Notes: a model not told the origin generated them from the letters alone. A stretch of 64,000 bases of DNA from Croceibacterium_B sp963783195 (GCA_963783195.1 CAWAMV010000001.1:1-64000); one strand, 5' to 3'. Shown: positions 54,961-63,936, numbered from the stretch's first letter. Translations and numbers: made by a program.

Positions 54961-57447
54961 CTAGATCGAACTACGGACGGTGGGAGTGCGCGACCCTTTC
55001 GATGCGAGCCGGCGCCCATCCGCCAGGTGAAAAGCTGTACCCGGCAGGGCGAACAGAATGCCCACGCCAAAAGCTAACAATCCGGCTTTCCATCCCACGG
55101 TGGTGAAATCCAACCAGCCGGCCACGCCAGGCACGTAAGCTATCCCTAGCACGAAAGCGGCCGCGGCGCACACGACCAGCCTGGAAGAGAGATTGTTCAG
55201 GCCGCTGAGGACAGCGAGCGTCGCGGACAGGGCTGAAAGCAGGACGAAGAACCCCAGGGTTCGGGCTTCGCCGACGCTCGCTCCTTCACCAAGAGCAGAG
55301 ATGAATTGCCAGGCGACGCCGATCGTCACCGCCAGGCCTGTCATAGAGATCGCAGCTGCCTGGCGTGCGCTGAAAAACCCTCCTGTTCGCGGAATGCCTT
55401 CCATGGCGGCTGGTTTGGGTTTCTGCTGGAACCCGAGAATTGCCGCCGGATGAATGAACAGTTCCAGCACAACGATATGGATCGGCAGGTAAAGCAGGGG
55501 GAAGTCGAGCAGCGGGATCGCCGCCGCCGTCGTCACCAGGGGAATGTGTACAATCAGCAGGAATGCGAAGCTCCGGCTGAGGTTGGCGAACAGCTGGCGT
55601 CCCTCGGCGATAGCCTTGATGATCGTCGCGAAATTGTCATCCATCAGCACGATCGCGGCAACCTCGCGCGCGCTCTGAGTTCCCCTCAACCCCATGGCGA
55701 TACCGATATCGGCGGCCTTGAGCGCCGGCACATCGTTCACGCCATCACCCGTCACTGCCGTAACAGTTCCGTCCTCGCGCAGGGCCTCGACCAGCTTTGC
55801 CTTCTGCGCTGGGGATGCCCTGGCGATCACGTCCAGCCTGCAGAGGAACGAGCGTTCCCCAGCGTCGATGCGCTGCTCCAATTCGTCGCCCAACATAACA
55901 GCCGGAATCGCGGCCAGTCCCGCTTCGCGGGCGATCGCCACGGCGGTACGGGGATGATCTCCGGTGACCATCACAACGCGAATTCCCGCGCCATGTGCGA
56001 TCATCACTGCATCAGGAACACCCTCGCGAATGGGATCAGCGATACCGACGAGGCCGGCAAAGGTGAAGCCGTCCGAAGGCTCCGCATCGCCGGACTGCCC
56101 AAGTCGAAACGCACAGCCGATGACCTTCTGTCCGCTCGACGATAGCTCCGCGAGCACCTTTTCGATTTGCTCGAATTGCGCAGGCGGGATCTCGCACAGG
56201 CTGGCAATCGTTTCAGGGGCACCCTTGGCGACAGCGAGCGTTCCGGATCCTCCTTCCCAGATAGCCACCTCCTTCCTGCGCGCCTCGGTGAAAGGAAACG
56301 TTCGGACAAGCGTCCATCCGGAAGGTGCGAGCGGGACCGCGGCTCTAAGCGCCTCGTCGAGCGGATCATGCGATGCTTCGCGCGCAGCCATTGCGCCCAG
56401 TTCCAGCAGGCGTTCAGAGCTCGTATCCCCGACCCCTCGCAGTTCCTGCAGGCGCAGCCGACCCTCTGTGATCGTGCCGGTCTTGTCGCTGCAGATCACC
56501 CGGACCCGGCCGATATTCTCCACCGCCACGGCGCGGCGCACCAACGCCTTGCTCTTGGCGAGCCGGTAGGCGCCGACGCCAAGAAAGAAGGTAAGTGCCA
56601 CCGGAAATTCTTCGGGAATGGCGGCGACCGCCAGGACCGCGGCGCTCAGGAATGCGTCAATCAGGCCATGTCCCTGGTAGAGGCGGATGCCGGCGAGCAA
56701 CAGGCAGATCGCAACCGCAGCCAGCAGAAGCATGCGAACAAGCCCTGCAACGGCAAGTTGAAGCGGCGTACGCTCGTCGCGCGTCCCGGTAGCCGCTGCG
56801 ACGATCTCGCCATAAAGGCATTCCCGTCCCGTAAAGAGCAGCCGCACGTGAGCCACCCCAGTCAGGAGGCGAGTGCCGGCAAAGACCCAATTTTCCTCGG
56901 CCAGGATGGGATCGCCAGGCGACATCGGGCGCTTGGCAACCGGGTACGCTTCACCGGTCAGCGAGGATTCGTCCGCCTGCAGATCATCGCCCCCCACGAT
57001 TACGCCGTCAGCCGGAAATGCCTCGCCGGCAGCGACCGACACCAGATCACCCACGACCAGTTCATCGGCCGCGACAGCGCTTTGGCCGGAGCGACGGATC
57101 ACGACGGCTTGGATCGCCAGCGCACTTCTGAGGCCCTTGAGCGACGCCTCGGTCCGCCGGTGCAGGTAGAAATCCATCCCGATGAGCGGCACCAGGGCAA
57201 GCATCAGGACAGCGGCATCCGACAGCTCGCCCAGGCCGGCAAAGACAAAACTCGTGACCAGCAGAAACCAGAGCATCGGATCGCGTGCGGTATCGCCGGT
57301 CAACTGGCGCGCTGACCTCGCGTGATATTCGGCGATGACGTTGTTGCCGAAACGCTCGCGCAACGAGTTAGCTTCGGAATCGGTGATCCCATCCAGGTCC
57401 CCGGCGCCGAGCAGCGTTTCCCGCTCCTTTGGAATTTCACGCTTCAT
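54961..57447 (-). CDS. P-type cation-transporting ATPase (PMCA/SERCA-like)
   Basis: An intact 828-residue P2-type ATPase. Actuator loop SSLTGEAYP (residues 161-169), M4 ion-site helix AVAAIPEEFPVALTFFLG with P-E-E-F-P at 278-282, phosphorylation site Asp321 in CSDKTGTITEG, nucleotide-binding KGAPETI and hinge TVTAVTGDGVNDVPALKAAD. Around ten hydrophobic segments, as in Ca2+ or Mn2+ pumps. The N-terminus has the short cation-ATPase N-domain. It exports a divalent cation (likely Ca2+ or Mn2+; the PEEFP variant does not settle which). 21 bp after the universal stress protein and 41 bp before the alcohol dehydrogenase in one operon. Confidence 0.92.
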   Translation of the reverse strand: MKREIPKERETLLGAGDLDGITDSEANSLRERFGNNVIAEYHARSARQLTGDTARDPMLWFLLVTSFVFAGLGELSDAAVLMLALVPLIGMDFYLHRRTEASLKGLRSALAIQAVVIRRSGQSAVAADELVVGDLVSVAAGEAFPADGVIVGGDDLQADESSLTGEAYPVAKRPMSPGDPILAEENWVFAGTRLLTGVAHVRLLFTGRECLYGEIVAAATGTRDERTPLQLAVAGLVRMLLLAAVAICLLLAGIRLYQGHGLIDAFLSAAVLAVAAIPEEFPVALTFFLGVGAYRLAKSKALVRRAVAVENIGRVRVICSDKTGTITEGRLRLQELRGVGDTSSERLLELGAMAAREASHDPLDEALRAAVPLAPSGWTLVRTFPFTEARRKEVAIWEGGSGTLAVAKGAPETIASLCEIPPAQFEQIEKVLAELSSSGQKVIGCAFRLGQSGDAEPSDGFTFAGLVGIADPIREGVPDAVMIAHGAGIRVVMVTGDHPRTAVAIAREAGLAAIPAVMLGDELEQRIDAGERSFLCRLDVIARASPAQKAKLVEALREDGTVTAVTGDGVNDVPALKAADIGIAMGLRGTQSAREVAAIVLMDDNFATIIKAIAEGRQLFANLSRSFAFLLIVHIPLVTTAAAIPLLDFPLLYLPIHIVVLELFIHPAAILGFQQKPKPAAMEGIPRTGGFFSARQAAAISMTGLAVTIGVAWQFISALGEGASVGEARTLGFFVLLSALSATLAVLSGLNNLSSRLVVCAAAAFVLGIAYVPGVAGWLDFTTVGWKAGLLAFGVGILFALPGTAFHLADGRRLASKGSRTPTVRSSI

Positions 57448-57468
57448 GGCTGCCGCTTGGTACCGGCG

Positions 57469-57891
57469 TTATTCGCGCACGACCATCACGGAGCACTTTG
57501 CATGACGGACGACGCGCGAGGCATTGGCTCCCAGAAGATAGTCCTTCATTTCCGGTCGGTGCGACGACAGCACGATCAGATCGGCTTCAAAAGTCTCGCC
57601 CGCCTCGATGAGGCCTGCATAGACGGAGCCACTTCTGACAATTTCGTCGATATCTCTTCCGGCGGCGTGATCGCGAGCGACCTTCATCAGCTTGATCCGT
57701 GCATCCTCCATGATCGCGCGAACTGACGAAACCGACCATTGTGCCTGCAACATCAGCACCGTGTCGGGCACGACATAAGCAAGCGCCACCTTTGCTCCAA
57801 AACAATCTGCGAAGGCCAGAGCCGTGGCGATGGGCTTTTGCCATGAACTGGGTTCATCCAGATCGACAGCGACCAAAATCCTAGAGTACAC
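57469..57891 (-). CDS. Universal stress protein (UspA family)
   Basis: A 140-residue Usp. GTG 57891 is chosen because AAGGAGGA lies 8 bp upstream; a longer frame to 57957 starts inside foreign sequence. Single Usp domain: first strand SRILVAVDLDEPSSWQKPIA, then ALAYVVP, GLIEAGETFEADLIVLSSHR and the final loop LLGANASRVVRHAKCSVMVV, which replaces the ATP-binding G-x2-G-x9-G-S/T by G-x-N-A-S. It may therefore be a non-ATP-binding or weakly binding type. First gene of the operon with the cation ATPase and Zn-alcohol dehydrogenase, a set often induced by low oxygen or stress. Confidence 0.9.
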   Translation of the reverse strand: MYSRILVAVDLDEPSSWQKPIATALAFADCFGAKVALAYVVPDTVLMLQAQWSVSSVRAIMEDARIKLMKVARDHAAGRDIDEIVRSGSVYAGLIEAGETFEADLIVLSSHRPEMKDYLLGANASRVVRHAKCSVMVVRE

Positions 57892-57973
57892 CGGATTCCT
57901 CCTTCTTGATTGCCGGGTTCGTTGCCAGCTGTTCCCTTCGCGGAAAGCGCCGGCCAAGCACTTCTTTTATACC

Positions 57974-58274
57974 ACAAGGCAGCAGCGCTTACCTTCATGA
58001 AGAAGGCGCTGAAGCGCCACGGCTCACCCGAGGCGATCACCACCGACGGACTGCGCTCGTACAAGGCAGCAATGAGCGAGCTCGGCTGCGAGGCAAAGCA
58101 GGAGATCGGCCGCTGGGCCAACAACAGGGTGGAGAACTCTCACCTGCCCTTCCGAAGACGAGAACGAGCGATGCTGCGCTTCAGGCAGATGAAGTCGCTA
58201 CAGAAGTTCGCTTCGGTTCACGCCAACGTCCACAATCACTTCAACTCAGAACGCCACCTCGTCGATCGCCAGAC
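57974..58274 (+). mobile_element. IS-A 3' fragment, both ends missing
   Basis: Begins ACAAGGCAGCAGCGCTTACC, continues with the intact frame AAALTFMKKALKRHGSPEAI, TTDGLRSYKAAMSELGCEAK, RVENSHLPFRRRERAMLRFR and stops at HLVDRQT, about 22 codons before the normal end. It keeps the second Asp and the Glu but lacks the first Asp. The lost left half could be the one at 32127. Confidence 0.85.
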
Positions 58275-58305
58275 CGCACCCTGCCAGATCCGAACATCAA
58301 CTCAA

Positions 58306-58343
58306 TTTACCCCTTGCAGCGCAGGGGCCATCCACAGATGACA
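58306..58343 (+). repeat. IS110-type right-end remnant
   Basis: TTTACCCCTTGCAGCGCAGG then GGCCATCCACAGATGACA, almost the same as the remnant at 38976-39013. In both places it lies just beyond an IS-A sequence. Confidence 0.7.
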
Positions 58344-58573
58344 GCTCCGTGACGGACGCTCCGGCGCCTAGCTGGGGTCATTTTGGTCAAGGCTCCGGTT
58401 GGTCTCCACGAGGGTGTTTCCTCAGTGTGCTTGCCATCGCGTTTGCCACTAGTTGCGCGACCAGCCGCCTTTCCCGCGGGACAAATATGGCGACACTGCT
58501 CGTGCGTAGCCCTTCCGTTCATTTCTCGGCAAGGCGGCCGAGGACAGCCTTCGGATCGCATCGGAGGTGCAAC

Positions 58574-58717
58574 ATGGAAACTGCAATTGTAATCGCCACG
58601 ATCATCCTGGGAACTCTGGGTACGACGTACCTGGCGGGCGAGGCTCTCGCGATGACCCAGCTACCGAAGGGACGTGACCGGCGGTGGAAGCGCCTCGGAT
58701 GGCCTCCTCAGAATTGA
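58574..58717 (+). CDS. Small membrane protein, hypothetical
   Basis: A 47-residue protein from ATG 58574 with a strong ribosome site (GGAGGTG) 8 bp upstream. One hydrophobic segment, TAIVIATIILGTLGTTYLAG, then a basic tail LPKGRDRRWKRLGWPPQN. Likely a single-span inner-membrane protein with the tail inside. No family recognised. Confidence 0.55.
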   Translation: METAIVIATIILGTLGTTYLAGEALAMTQLPKGRDRRWKRLGWPPQN

Positions 58718-58728
58718 CTACCGAGGCT

Positions 58729-58929
58729 TTAGCTTGACTTCAGGCTGGCGAGCGCGTCCCGACGCTCTTCCTTACGCCAGCTCTCGCGATCGGCTCGGTC
58801 TATGGCGCGGAGCAGTTCGGCGAAATGCGACTCATCGCTGATAGGTAGGACCCTCTTGAGATTCTTGCCGAACCTGTCGAGGTCGCCCTGTGTGAGCGCG
58901 GCGAAGGCCACGATCTTTTCCCGGGACAT
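58729..58929 (-). CDS. Small hypothetical protein
   Basis: A 66-residue soluble, charged protein from ATG 58929 (AAAAGGAA upstream). It reads REKIVAFAALTQGDLDRFGK, NLKRVLPISDESHFAELLRA, IDRADRESWRKEERRDALAS. The pattern is all-helical. No family recognised. Convergent with the small membrane protein. Confidence 0.55.
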   Translation of the reverse strand: MSREKIVAFAALTQGDLDRFGKNLKRVLPISDESHFAELLRAIDRADRESWRKEERRDALASLKSS

Positions 58930-59067
58930 AGCGGGTTCCTTTTCTCCACCCGCTCATGAGTCCCAACCGTCTAGCGTGATTAGGTTTCCCGAAAACCAAA
59001 AGAATCCGGAGGCTGCCTTCTGTTCCCGCTCCGTTCCAAATGGCGCATGGGTCGGCACCGTCTCAGT

Positions 59068-59155
59068 GGCACTGTCAGACGAACGGCAGCTGCTAGCTGC
59101 AGCTAATCCAGCGCAAGTCTCGAGCAATCCATCGGGTACTGTCAGAAGGATGGGG
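59068..59155 (+). mobile_element. Two stacked IS-A left-end remnants
   Basis: GGCACTGTCAGACGAACGGC at 59068 with a decayed leader, cut at 59135 by a second end (GGTACTGTCAGAAGGATGGG), which is cut in turn at 59156 by a third. Each younger end truncates the older one. Confidence 0.75.
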
Positions 59156-59376
59156 GGCACTGTCAGAAGGACGGGGCAGGTGCTAGCGGCGCTGGATGAG
59201 CCGCAAGTCCCGAGCCAAGCCGCCTAGCCCTTTTCGATACTTTCACTCCTCGCCCGAAGTGATCCGGCTGGTGGTGATGATGTATGTCAGGTTCCCGCTG
59301 TCGCTGCGGAACGTCGAGGACCTGCTGTCGGAGCGCGGGATCGATATTTGCCACGAGACAGCGCATGCTGACTGAT
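59156..59376 (+). mobile_element. IS-A 5' fragment
   Basis: Left end GGCACTGTCAGAAGGACGGG, identical over its first 70 bases to the copy at 32127. The transposase from ATG 59196 keeps 55 codons (FRYFHSSPEVIRLVVMMYVR; LRNVEDLLSERGIDICHET) and is cut by unrelated sequence at about 59360. Confidence 0.85.
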
Positions 59377-59455
59377 TTCAATCAGGCAGTTTCAGGTGGC
59401 CCGCTCTGCGACATTTCGGTGAGCGCACTTGCTCAGGCAGTAACCTTTAGGCGCT

Positions 59456-59926
59456 TCAAGAACCCCCCGGCACATTCACGCTCAGGATTTCGATCGCATC
59501 CTCGGCATTGCCGAACGGGAGCAGGTCTCCCTCCTGCCCGCCCAGCATGGCTCGACATAAAGGTGCGTTGAAGGAAATCAGGCCGTCAGACGGCGCCGCT
59601 TCGTCGTCTCCGACGATCCGAAGGGTCCGGGCGATGCCGTTCAATGTAAAGTGAACCTCCGTGCCGAACTCTACCTTCGCGCCGGAAGGCACTGGCACCA
59701 GATCGGCCGTGACTTGCCGAGTTTGCCAGTATCGCAAGTCACGTTGAAAGCTGGCGACGTTCGCCGGGTCAGTAGAGTCGGCAATGAGGGCTTCCAGCTC
59801 GGCGACCCGTTCCTCGATCAGCCGCAGTCCACGCGCGGTGACGAGGTTTGGACCAGCTGGGATCGGAAGCTCGAATTTCGGCTCCAGGTGCTCTTCGTCG
59901 CTGTCGCGACGGAACGCCACACTCAT
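59456..59926 (-). CDS. GreA/GreB-like transcription elongation factor family protein
   Basis: A 156-residue protein. ATG 59926 overlaps the stop of the HNH gene (TGATG); a frame extension to 59983 is rejected for that reason. N-terminus EPKFELPIPAGPNLVTARGL, RLIEERVAELEALIADSTDP is the coiled-coil of Gre factors in shortened form. The C-terminal domain GAKVEFGTEVHFTLNGIART, LRIVGDDEAAPSDGLISFNA, PLCRAMLGGQEGDLLPF matches GreB-like C-terminal domains (the 'G-x-x-V-x-F', 'I-S-x-x-S/A-P-L-x-x-A-L-x-G-x-x-x-G-D' order). It may bind RNA polymerase in its secondary channel. Many proteobacteria have such accessory paralogues. Confidence 0.82.
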   Translation of the reverse strand: MSVAFRRDSDEEHLEPKFELPIPAGPNLVTARGLRLIEERVAELEALIADSTDPANVASFQRDLRYWQTRQVTADLVPVPSGAKVEFGTEVHFTLNGIARTLRIVGDDEAAPSDGLISFNAPLCRAMLGGQEGDLLPFGNAEDAIEILSVNVPGGS

Positions 59927-60267
59927 CAGCGCTTTTTCTTCGAGATGGTCGCGGTAAAATCCGGATCTTTGTTCGCCACCCAATCCACGAACTTGCGTAC
60001 GGCGGGATTGGCCAGCAGGCCCTCCACATCCATTCCGTGGCGCTGCAGTTCGGAATTGGTGAAATTGACCGTCAGCGTCTGCTGACAGATCGGATGCATC
60101 GGCACGACATCACGCCCGCCCCGGCTCTTGGGTACAGGATGATGCCAGACGATCTTCTGTCCGGTCGGACGGCCGCATAGCCAGCAGGGCGCCGCCGCTG
60201 CCGGAGTATTGTCGTCCTCGGCCTGTGCGCCTTCGAAAGAGCCATGTTTGGAATGCTTGCGGGCCAT
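59926..60267 (-). CDS. HNH endonuclease-like protein
   Basis: A 113-residue protein. Zinc-binding CWLCGRPTGQ followed by IVWHHPVPKSRGGRDVVPMH and PICQQTLTVNFTNSEL gives an HNH-type beta-beta-alpha metal fold (H-H-x-x-P ... H-P-I-C). The N-terminus (residues 1-30) is charged and likely disordered. The last 25 residues contain LANPAVRKFVDWVANKDPDF. Coupled to the GreB-like gene by a TGATG overlap. Possible nuclease or simply a zinc-binding fold; no phage genes are near. Confidence 0.82.
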   Translation of the reverse strand: MARKHSKHGSFEGAQAEDDNTPAAAAPCWLCGRPTGQKIVWHHPVPKSRGGRDVVPMHPICQQTLTVNFTNSELQRHGMDVEGLLANPAVRKFVDWVANKDPDFTATISKKKR

Positions 60268-60483
60268 GTGCTTGCCTCAATGGGAGCTGCCGGAGCGCCC
60301 GTATAGAGCGCGCGGGCGACATTGCCAGATCGGTCGGCCATCGAGCTTGTGAAAGGATGCTTCCTCGAGAGACGAACTCCGGATCTCCGTGCCGCAGGTG
60401 CGCTCGAGAGCTATTGGCGCCGCGCGCATGTCCGCTTCAACGCCTTTGGACCCGAAAGCAGCCGTTCTGCAATCGGCCCAAAC
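60257..60483. repeat. 225-bp duplicated segment, copy 2
   Basis: About 90% identical to 46001-46224. It covers the first three codons of the HNH gene, its upstream region, and ends exactly where the IS3 orfA fragment begins to match its family. Confidence 0.8.
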
Positions 60484-60686
60484 GAGGACATCCGCCCATC
60501 CCGCTTGGGTGGTTCGAATACCGCACGCTCTATCCCGTCAATCGCCTGCCGTTTCCAGGCCGCGATCATCGTGTGATGCACGCCGTGCTTGGCTGCGAGC
60601 TCCGCCAGCGTCAGATCGCCCCGGATCGCCTCCAGCGCCACCTTGGCCTTGAAATCCGCGCTGTAGCGCTTCCTCGTCGTCTTCAT
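60411..60686 (-). pseudogene. IS3-family OrfA transposase fragment
   Basis: About 91 codons from ATG 60686. The first 66 are a normal IS3 OrfA HTH: RKRYSADFKAKVALEAIRGD, LTLAELAAKHGVHHTMIAAW, KRQAIDGIERAVFE. From about 60483 the frame runs into the 225-bp duplicated segment and so encodes a foreign tail (SGPKALKRTCARRQ). OrfB is absent. Upstream, TGTCCGAAAAACC near 60727-60740 may be the IS3 end. Confidence 0.75.
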
Positions 60687-60788
60687 TCCCGTACCAATCC
60701 ATCAGGTCGGGAGTAGCTTAACACCCTGTCCGAAAAACCGCCGCCACCTCAGGTTGTCGGTCGAGTTCATCGGCTGATTCAAAGAAAG

Positions 60789-63761
60789 TCAGGCGACCAG
60801 TCTTTGCGGGCGTGAGCCCAGAAGGGGAGGCACTTCGCACGCTCCGATAGCCTTGCCAAAGTAAAATCCTTGTCCGAGGTTGCATCCCTCCGCCACAAGA
60901 AGACGTTTCTGTAGCTCGGTTTCGACGCCTTCAGCGACCACATCGATCTTGAGGCTGCGAGAAAGGTCTATGATCGCAGAAACGATAGCCTTCACCTCTG
61001 TATCATCGACAATCCTCTCGATGAACGACCGGTCGATCTTGACGACGTCGACAGGAAAGTCACGGAGATGAGAAAGTGATGAGTGACCGGTGCCGAAATC
61101 ATCTAGCGCTATTCTGACCCCTGCTTGGTTTAGCAAGCTGAGAGCACGAGCCACGTGATCGGACCCCCGCTCAAGAAAGACATGTTCGGTGACCTCGACT
61201 TCAATAAGTGAAGGGGGAATAGAAAACTCGTTCATTCTCTCGATGAACCGTTCGGCGAAATCATCGCGAAGAAACTCGGCCGGGGCAGCGTTTATGGCGA
61301 TAAAACCAACCGGGAGATCTTGATCGAGCCAGCCACGTAAATCGCGAAAAACCCGTCTCTGCATCAGATCGCCGATTTTTGCGGCGAGCTCGTAGTCTTT
61401 GAACGCTTCGAGGACGGTGTCGGGTGCCTGTAGTCCCCGCGTGTCGTGGCGCCAGCGCAAGAGCGCCTCCATCCCGGCAATCTGCCCGGTCAACAGATCG
61501 ACCTTTTGCTGGTAGTGCGGTTCAACCGACTTTTCGGTAATGGCCAGGCGAGCCATTCCCAACTGAGATGCGACAAGCTGGGCACGCTCCCGCATGAAGC
61601 CCTGGAACATCTGGGTCCCACCTCTTCCGCCCTCCTTGAGCGCATACAGCGCAATATCGGCGCTTTTCATGAGTTCGTTAGCGCTTTGCGCGTCCGCGGG
61701 GAAAACCGCGCCGCCGATACTTGCCCCTGCGGTGATGTTGCGGCCCTCAAAGCGAACGGAACGCCGCAAGCGCTCGATGATGGCATTTCCGATCCGCATC
61801 GGGTCACAGGCGCCGCTCGGCCCCTCTAGCACGATCGCGAACTCGTCCCCGCCGAGCCGGGCGACGAAGTCGCCTGCTCGGACGGATCCCTGCAGGCGTC
61901 GCGAAACAATCTTCAGCAGGTGGTCGCCGGCTGCATGCCCGAGAGTGTCATTGACGTGTTTGAAGTAGTCGAGATCGAGAAGGAGTAATGCGACGTCGCC
62001 GCCCGAACGCATCGCACGAATCGTTGCTGCCCGCAGATGGCTTTCAAAGGCCCTGCGGTTGGGTAGTCCGGTAAGAGCGTCGTGTTCACTTGCCCACTTC
62101 AGCCGTTCGGAGGTTTCCCTTTGAAGAGTGATGTCTCGCGAGATCGACAACACCCGCGTGATCTCTCCGACTTCGTCCTCGATCGGAGTGACAACCACGT
62201 CCCACCATCTAGGCTTTCCCGAGGCGGTGGGACAGAAACCGGTGAATCGGACGATCTCGCCTAAAAGGGCTTTGTCGATCCATTTTTGCGCTGCCTCCCG
62301 ACCTTCCTCTGGAACGAACGAGGGCCAGCTTTTGCCTCGTATCGCGTCAAGACACTCGAACTCCAATGCGCGCAGCCCTGGCTCATTCATGAAGTCGAGA
62401 GTTCCGTCCGCAAGAATGATCTTGATGCAGTCGGCACTTGAATCGAGGACGCATTCCTGGACGCTGCGGCTTTCGTGCAGGGCGCTCTGAGCAGTGACCC
62501 GGTCGTGAATGTCCGTGCACGTCCCATACCAGCGGACGATTTCTCCGCGCTCATTCCTCTCTGCTGTAGCTCGTCCAAGCACCCAGCGAAATCCGTCTGC
62601 GTGATGACGCAGGCGATACTCGATTTCGTACGGTTCGCCCGTTCTCAGTGAGTGACGCCATTCTTCCCAGGCTCTTTCCTGGTCATCTGGATGGAACATT
62701 CCGCTCCATTCTTCTCCATCGGTCGACCCCTCTGGCACCCCTGTGAAAGCATACCAGGCACGGTTATAGTAATCGTGGTAACCGTCGGGGCGTGTGCACC
62801 AAACCATCTGGGGAATGTTATCGAGTGTCTTATTGAGTTGCACTTTGCGCTCGCGAAGAGCCGCTTCAGCACGCTTTCGACCATCGATGTTGCGGAAGAA
62901 GACGGTAATCCCCTCTGCGATTGGAGCCGCGTGCACCTGGTACCAGTGTTCGAGACCTGGCATGTAGGCTTCGAGCTCGCTCGGCTTCCTGTCGTGCATC
63001 ACACCTTGGTAAGCCGCCCAGAAATCGGTGTTTTCCAGCTGCGGAAAAACGTCCAGAACATGTTCTCCGACTAGACATTTCCCGCCGCCAATTTCCGCCT
63101 GAGCTCGGCCGTTTAGATAAGTGAATCGCCACTCACGATCGACACTGAACACGCAGTCTGTCGTGCTCTCAAGCACTTGGGCCAAACGCTTTGCATACTC
63201 ACCCATCGTGTGCTGCGCCTCGACATTGGCCTGTCTTGCACAATGTTCGTCAGTCACATCGCTAATCATTCCCTCAAGGCATAAGGCTTCCCCGCCTGCT
63301 GCGTAGACAGCGTGGCCGCGTTCTCTGACCCATCGTACCTCGCCCGAGCGATGCAAAATCCGATACGTCGCAGAGAAGGGCTCTCTTTCAGCGATGGCGA
63401 CCGCTACCTTTTCCCGGACCGTGTCCACATCTTCCGGACACATGAGCGATTGCCAGCCACCGTCCTCAAGTTCTGTCGCGGAATAGCCGGTCAGATTGCC
63501 GACCCCTTGGCTGACAAAACCCATCTTCCACGGTGGACTCAAATCGGATCTGTAGAAGATACCTGACAGCACTTTGAGCAGCGACGTTAGCTTGCGCTGG
63601 CTTTCAATGAGGTCGTCTCCCGGTGCAGGCGGCAATATCGAAAGCCCCTCTTCATCGGCTGCTCTGCGGACCGGCCGGTGGCTCTGCAAATCAAGATCGG
63701 CTGCTCGTTCGTGATGTGACGAGCGCTTTCTCCGGGACGCAGTAACTGATTGTGAACCCAT
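60789..63761 (-). CDS. Multi-PAS diguanylate cyclase/phosphodiesterase (GGDEF-EAL)
   Basis: An intact 990-residue cyclic-di-GMP protein. Residues 1-65 are disordered and basic, then four PAS/PAC modules (about 75-175, 195-295, 310-430, 430-550: RILHRSGEVRWVRERGHAVY; DGFRWVLGRATAERNERGEI). GGDEF domain at about 555-720 with the active motif RLGGDEF (636-641) and D-L-D-Y-F before it. EAL domain at about 735-980 with E765-A-L (GMEALLRWRH), VEVTEHVFLE and DDFGTGHSS at 887-895. Both catalytic motifs are complete, so it could make and break c-di-GMP. No membrane segment or signal peptide is seen, so it is cytoplasmic. Genes with surface proteins in this window could be among its targets. Confidence 0.93.
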   Translation of the reverse strand: MGSQSVTASRRKRSSHHERAADLDLQSHRPVRRAADEEGLSILPPAPGDDLIESQRKLTSLLKVLSGIFYRSDLSPPWKMGFVSQGVGNLTGYSATELEDGGWQSLMCPEDVDTVREKVAVAIAEREPFSATYRILHRSGEVRWVRERGHAVYAAGGEALCLEGMISDVTDEHCARQANVEAQHTMGEYAKRLAQVLESTTDCVFSVDREWRFTYLNGRAQAEIGGGKCLVGEHVLDVFPQLENTDFWAAYQGVMHDRKPSELEAYMPGLEHWYQVHAAPIAEGITVFFRNIDGRKRAEAALRERKVQLNKTLDNIPQMVWCTRPDGYHDYYNRAWYAFTGVPEGSTDGEEWSGMFHPDDQERAWEEWRHSLRTGEPYEIEYRLRHHADGFRWVLGRATAERNERGEIVRWYGTCTDIHDRVTAQSALHESRSVQECVLDSSADCIKIILADGTLDFMNEPGLRALEFECLDAIRGKSWPSFVPEEGREAAQKWIDKALLGEIVRFTGFCPTASGKPRWWDVVVTPIEDEVGEITRVLSISRDITLQRETSERLKWASEHDALTGLPNRRAFESHLRAATIRAMRSGGDVALLLLDLDYFKHVNDTLGHAAGDHLLKIVSRRLQGSVRAGDFVARLGGDEFAIVLEGPSGACDPMRIGNAIIERLRRSVRFEGRNITAGASIGGAVFPADAQSANELMKSADIALYALKEGGRGGTQMFQGFMRERAQLVASQLGMARLAITEKSVEPHYQQKVDLLTGQIAGMEALLRWRHDTRGLQAPDTVLEAFKDYELAAKIGDLMQRRVFRDLRGWLDQDLPVGFIAINAAPAEFLRDDFAERFIERMNEFSIPPSLIEVEVTEHVFLERGSDHVARALSLLNQAGVRIALDDFGTGHSSLSHLRDFPVDVVKIDRSFIERIVDDTEVKAIVSAIIDLSRSLKIDVVAEGVETELQKRLLVAEGCNLGQGFYFGKAIGACEVPPLLGSRPQRLVA

Positions 63762-63936
63762 TTTGAGACCCCCGCCGCGCTGTTAGCGGTCGGATGGTAA
63801 ACAAACCGGTTCGATCGGACTGCGGGGAATTCCGAACTCCTAAAGGGATCCTGCCAGAAAGCTTGGTCTGGTGGGTGGACGCCCCCTCGACGGCACTGAC
63901 GTGCCGAAGTGGATGGTTGAACATAAATCGAGGAGG
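63762..63936. other. Upstream region of the GGDEF-EAL gene
   Basis: About 175 bp without a gene. It should hold the promoter of the leftward GGDEF-EAL gene; no other motif was recognised. Confidence 0.3.

Noticed and set aside
57901..57960. TTGATTGCCGGGTTC upstream of the universal stress gene as an FNR/FixK box
   Set aside because: Only the first half-site fits; the second (ATCAA) is missing.
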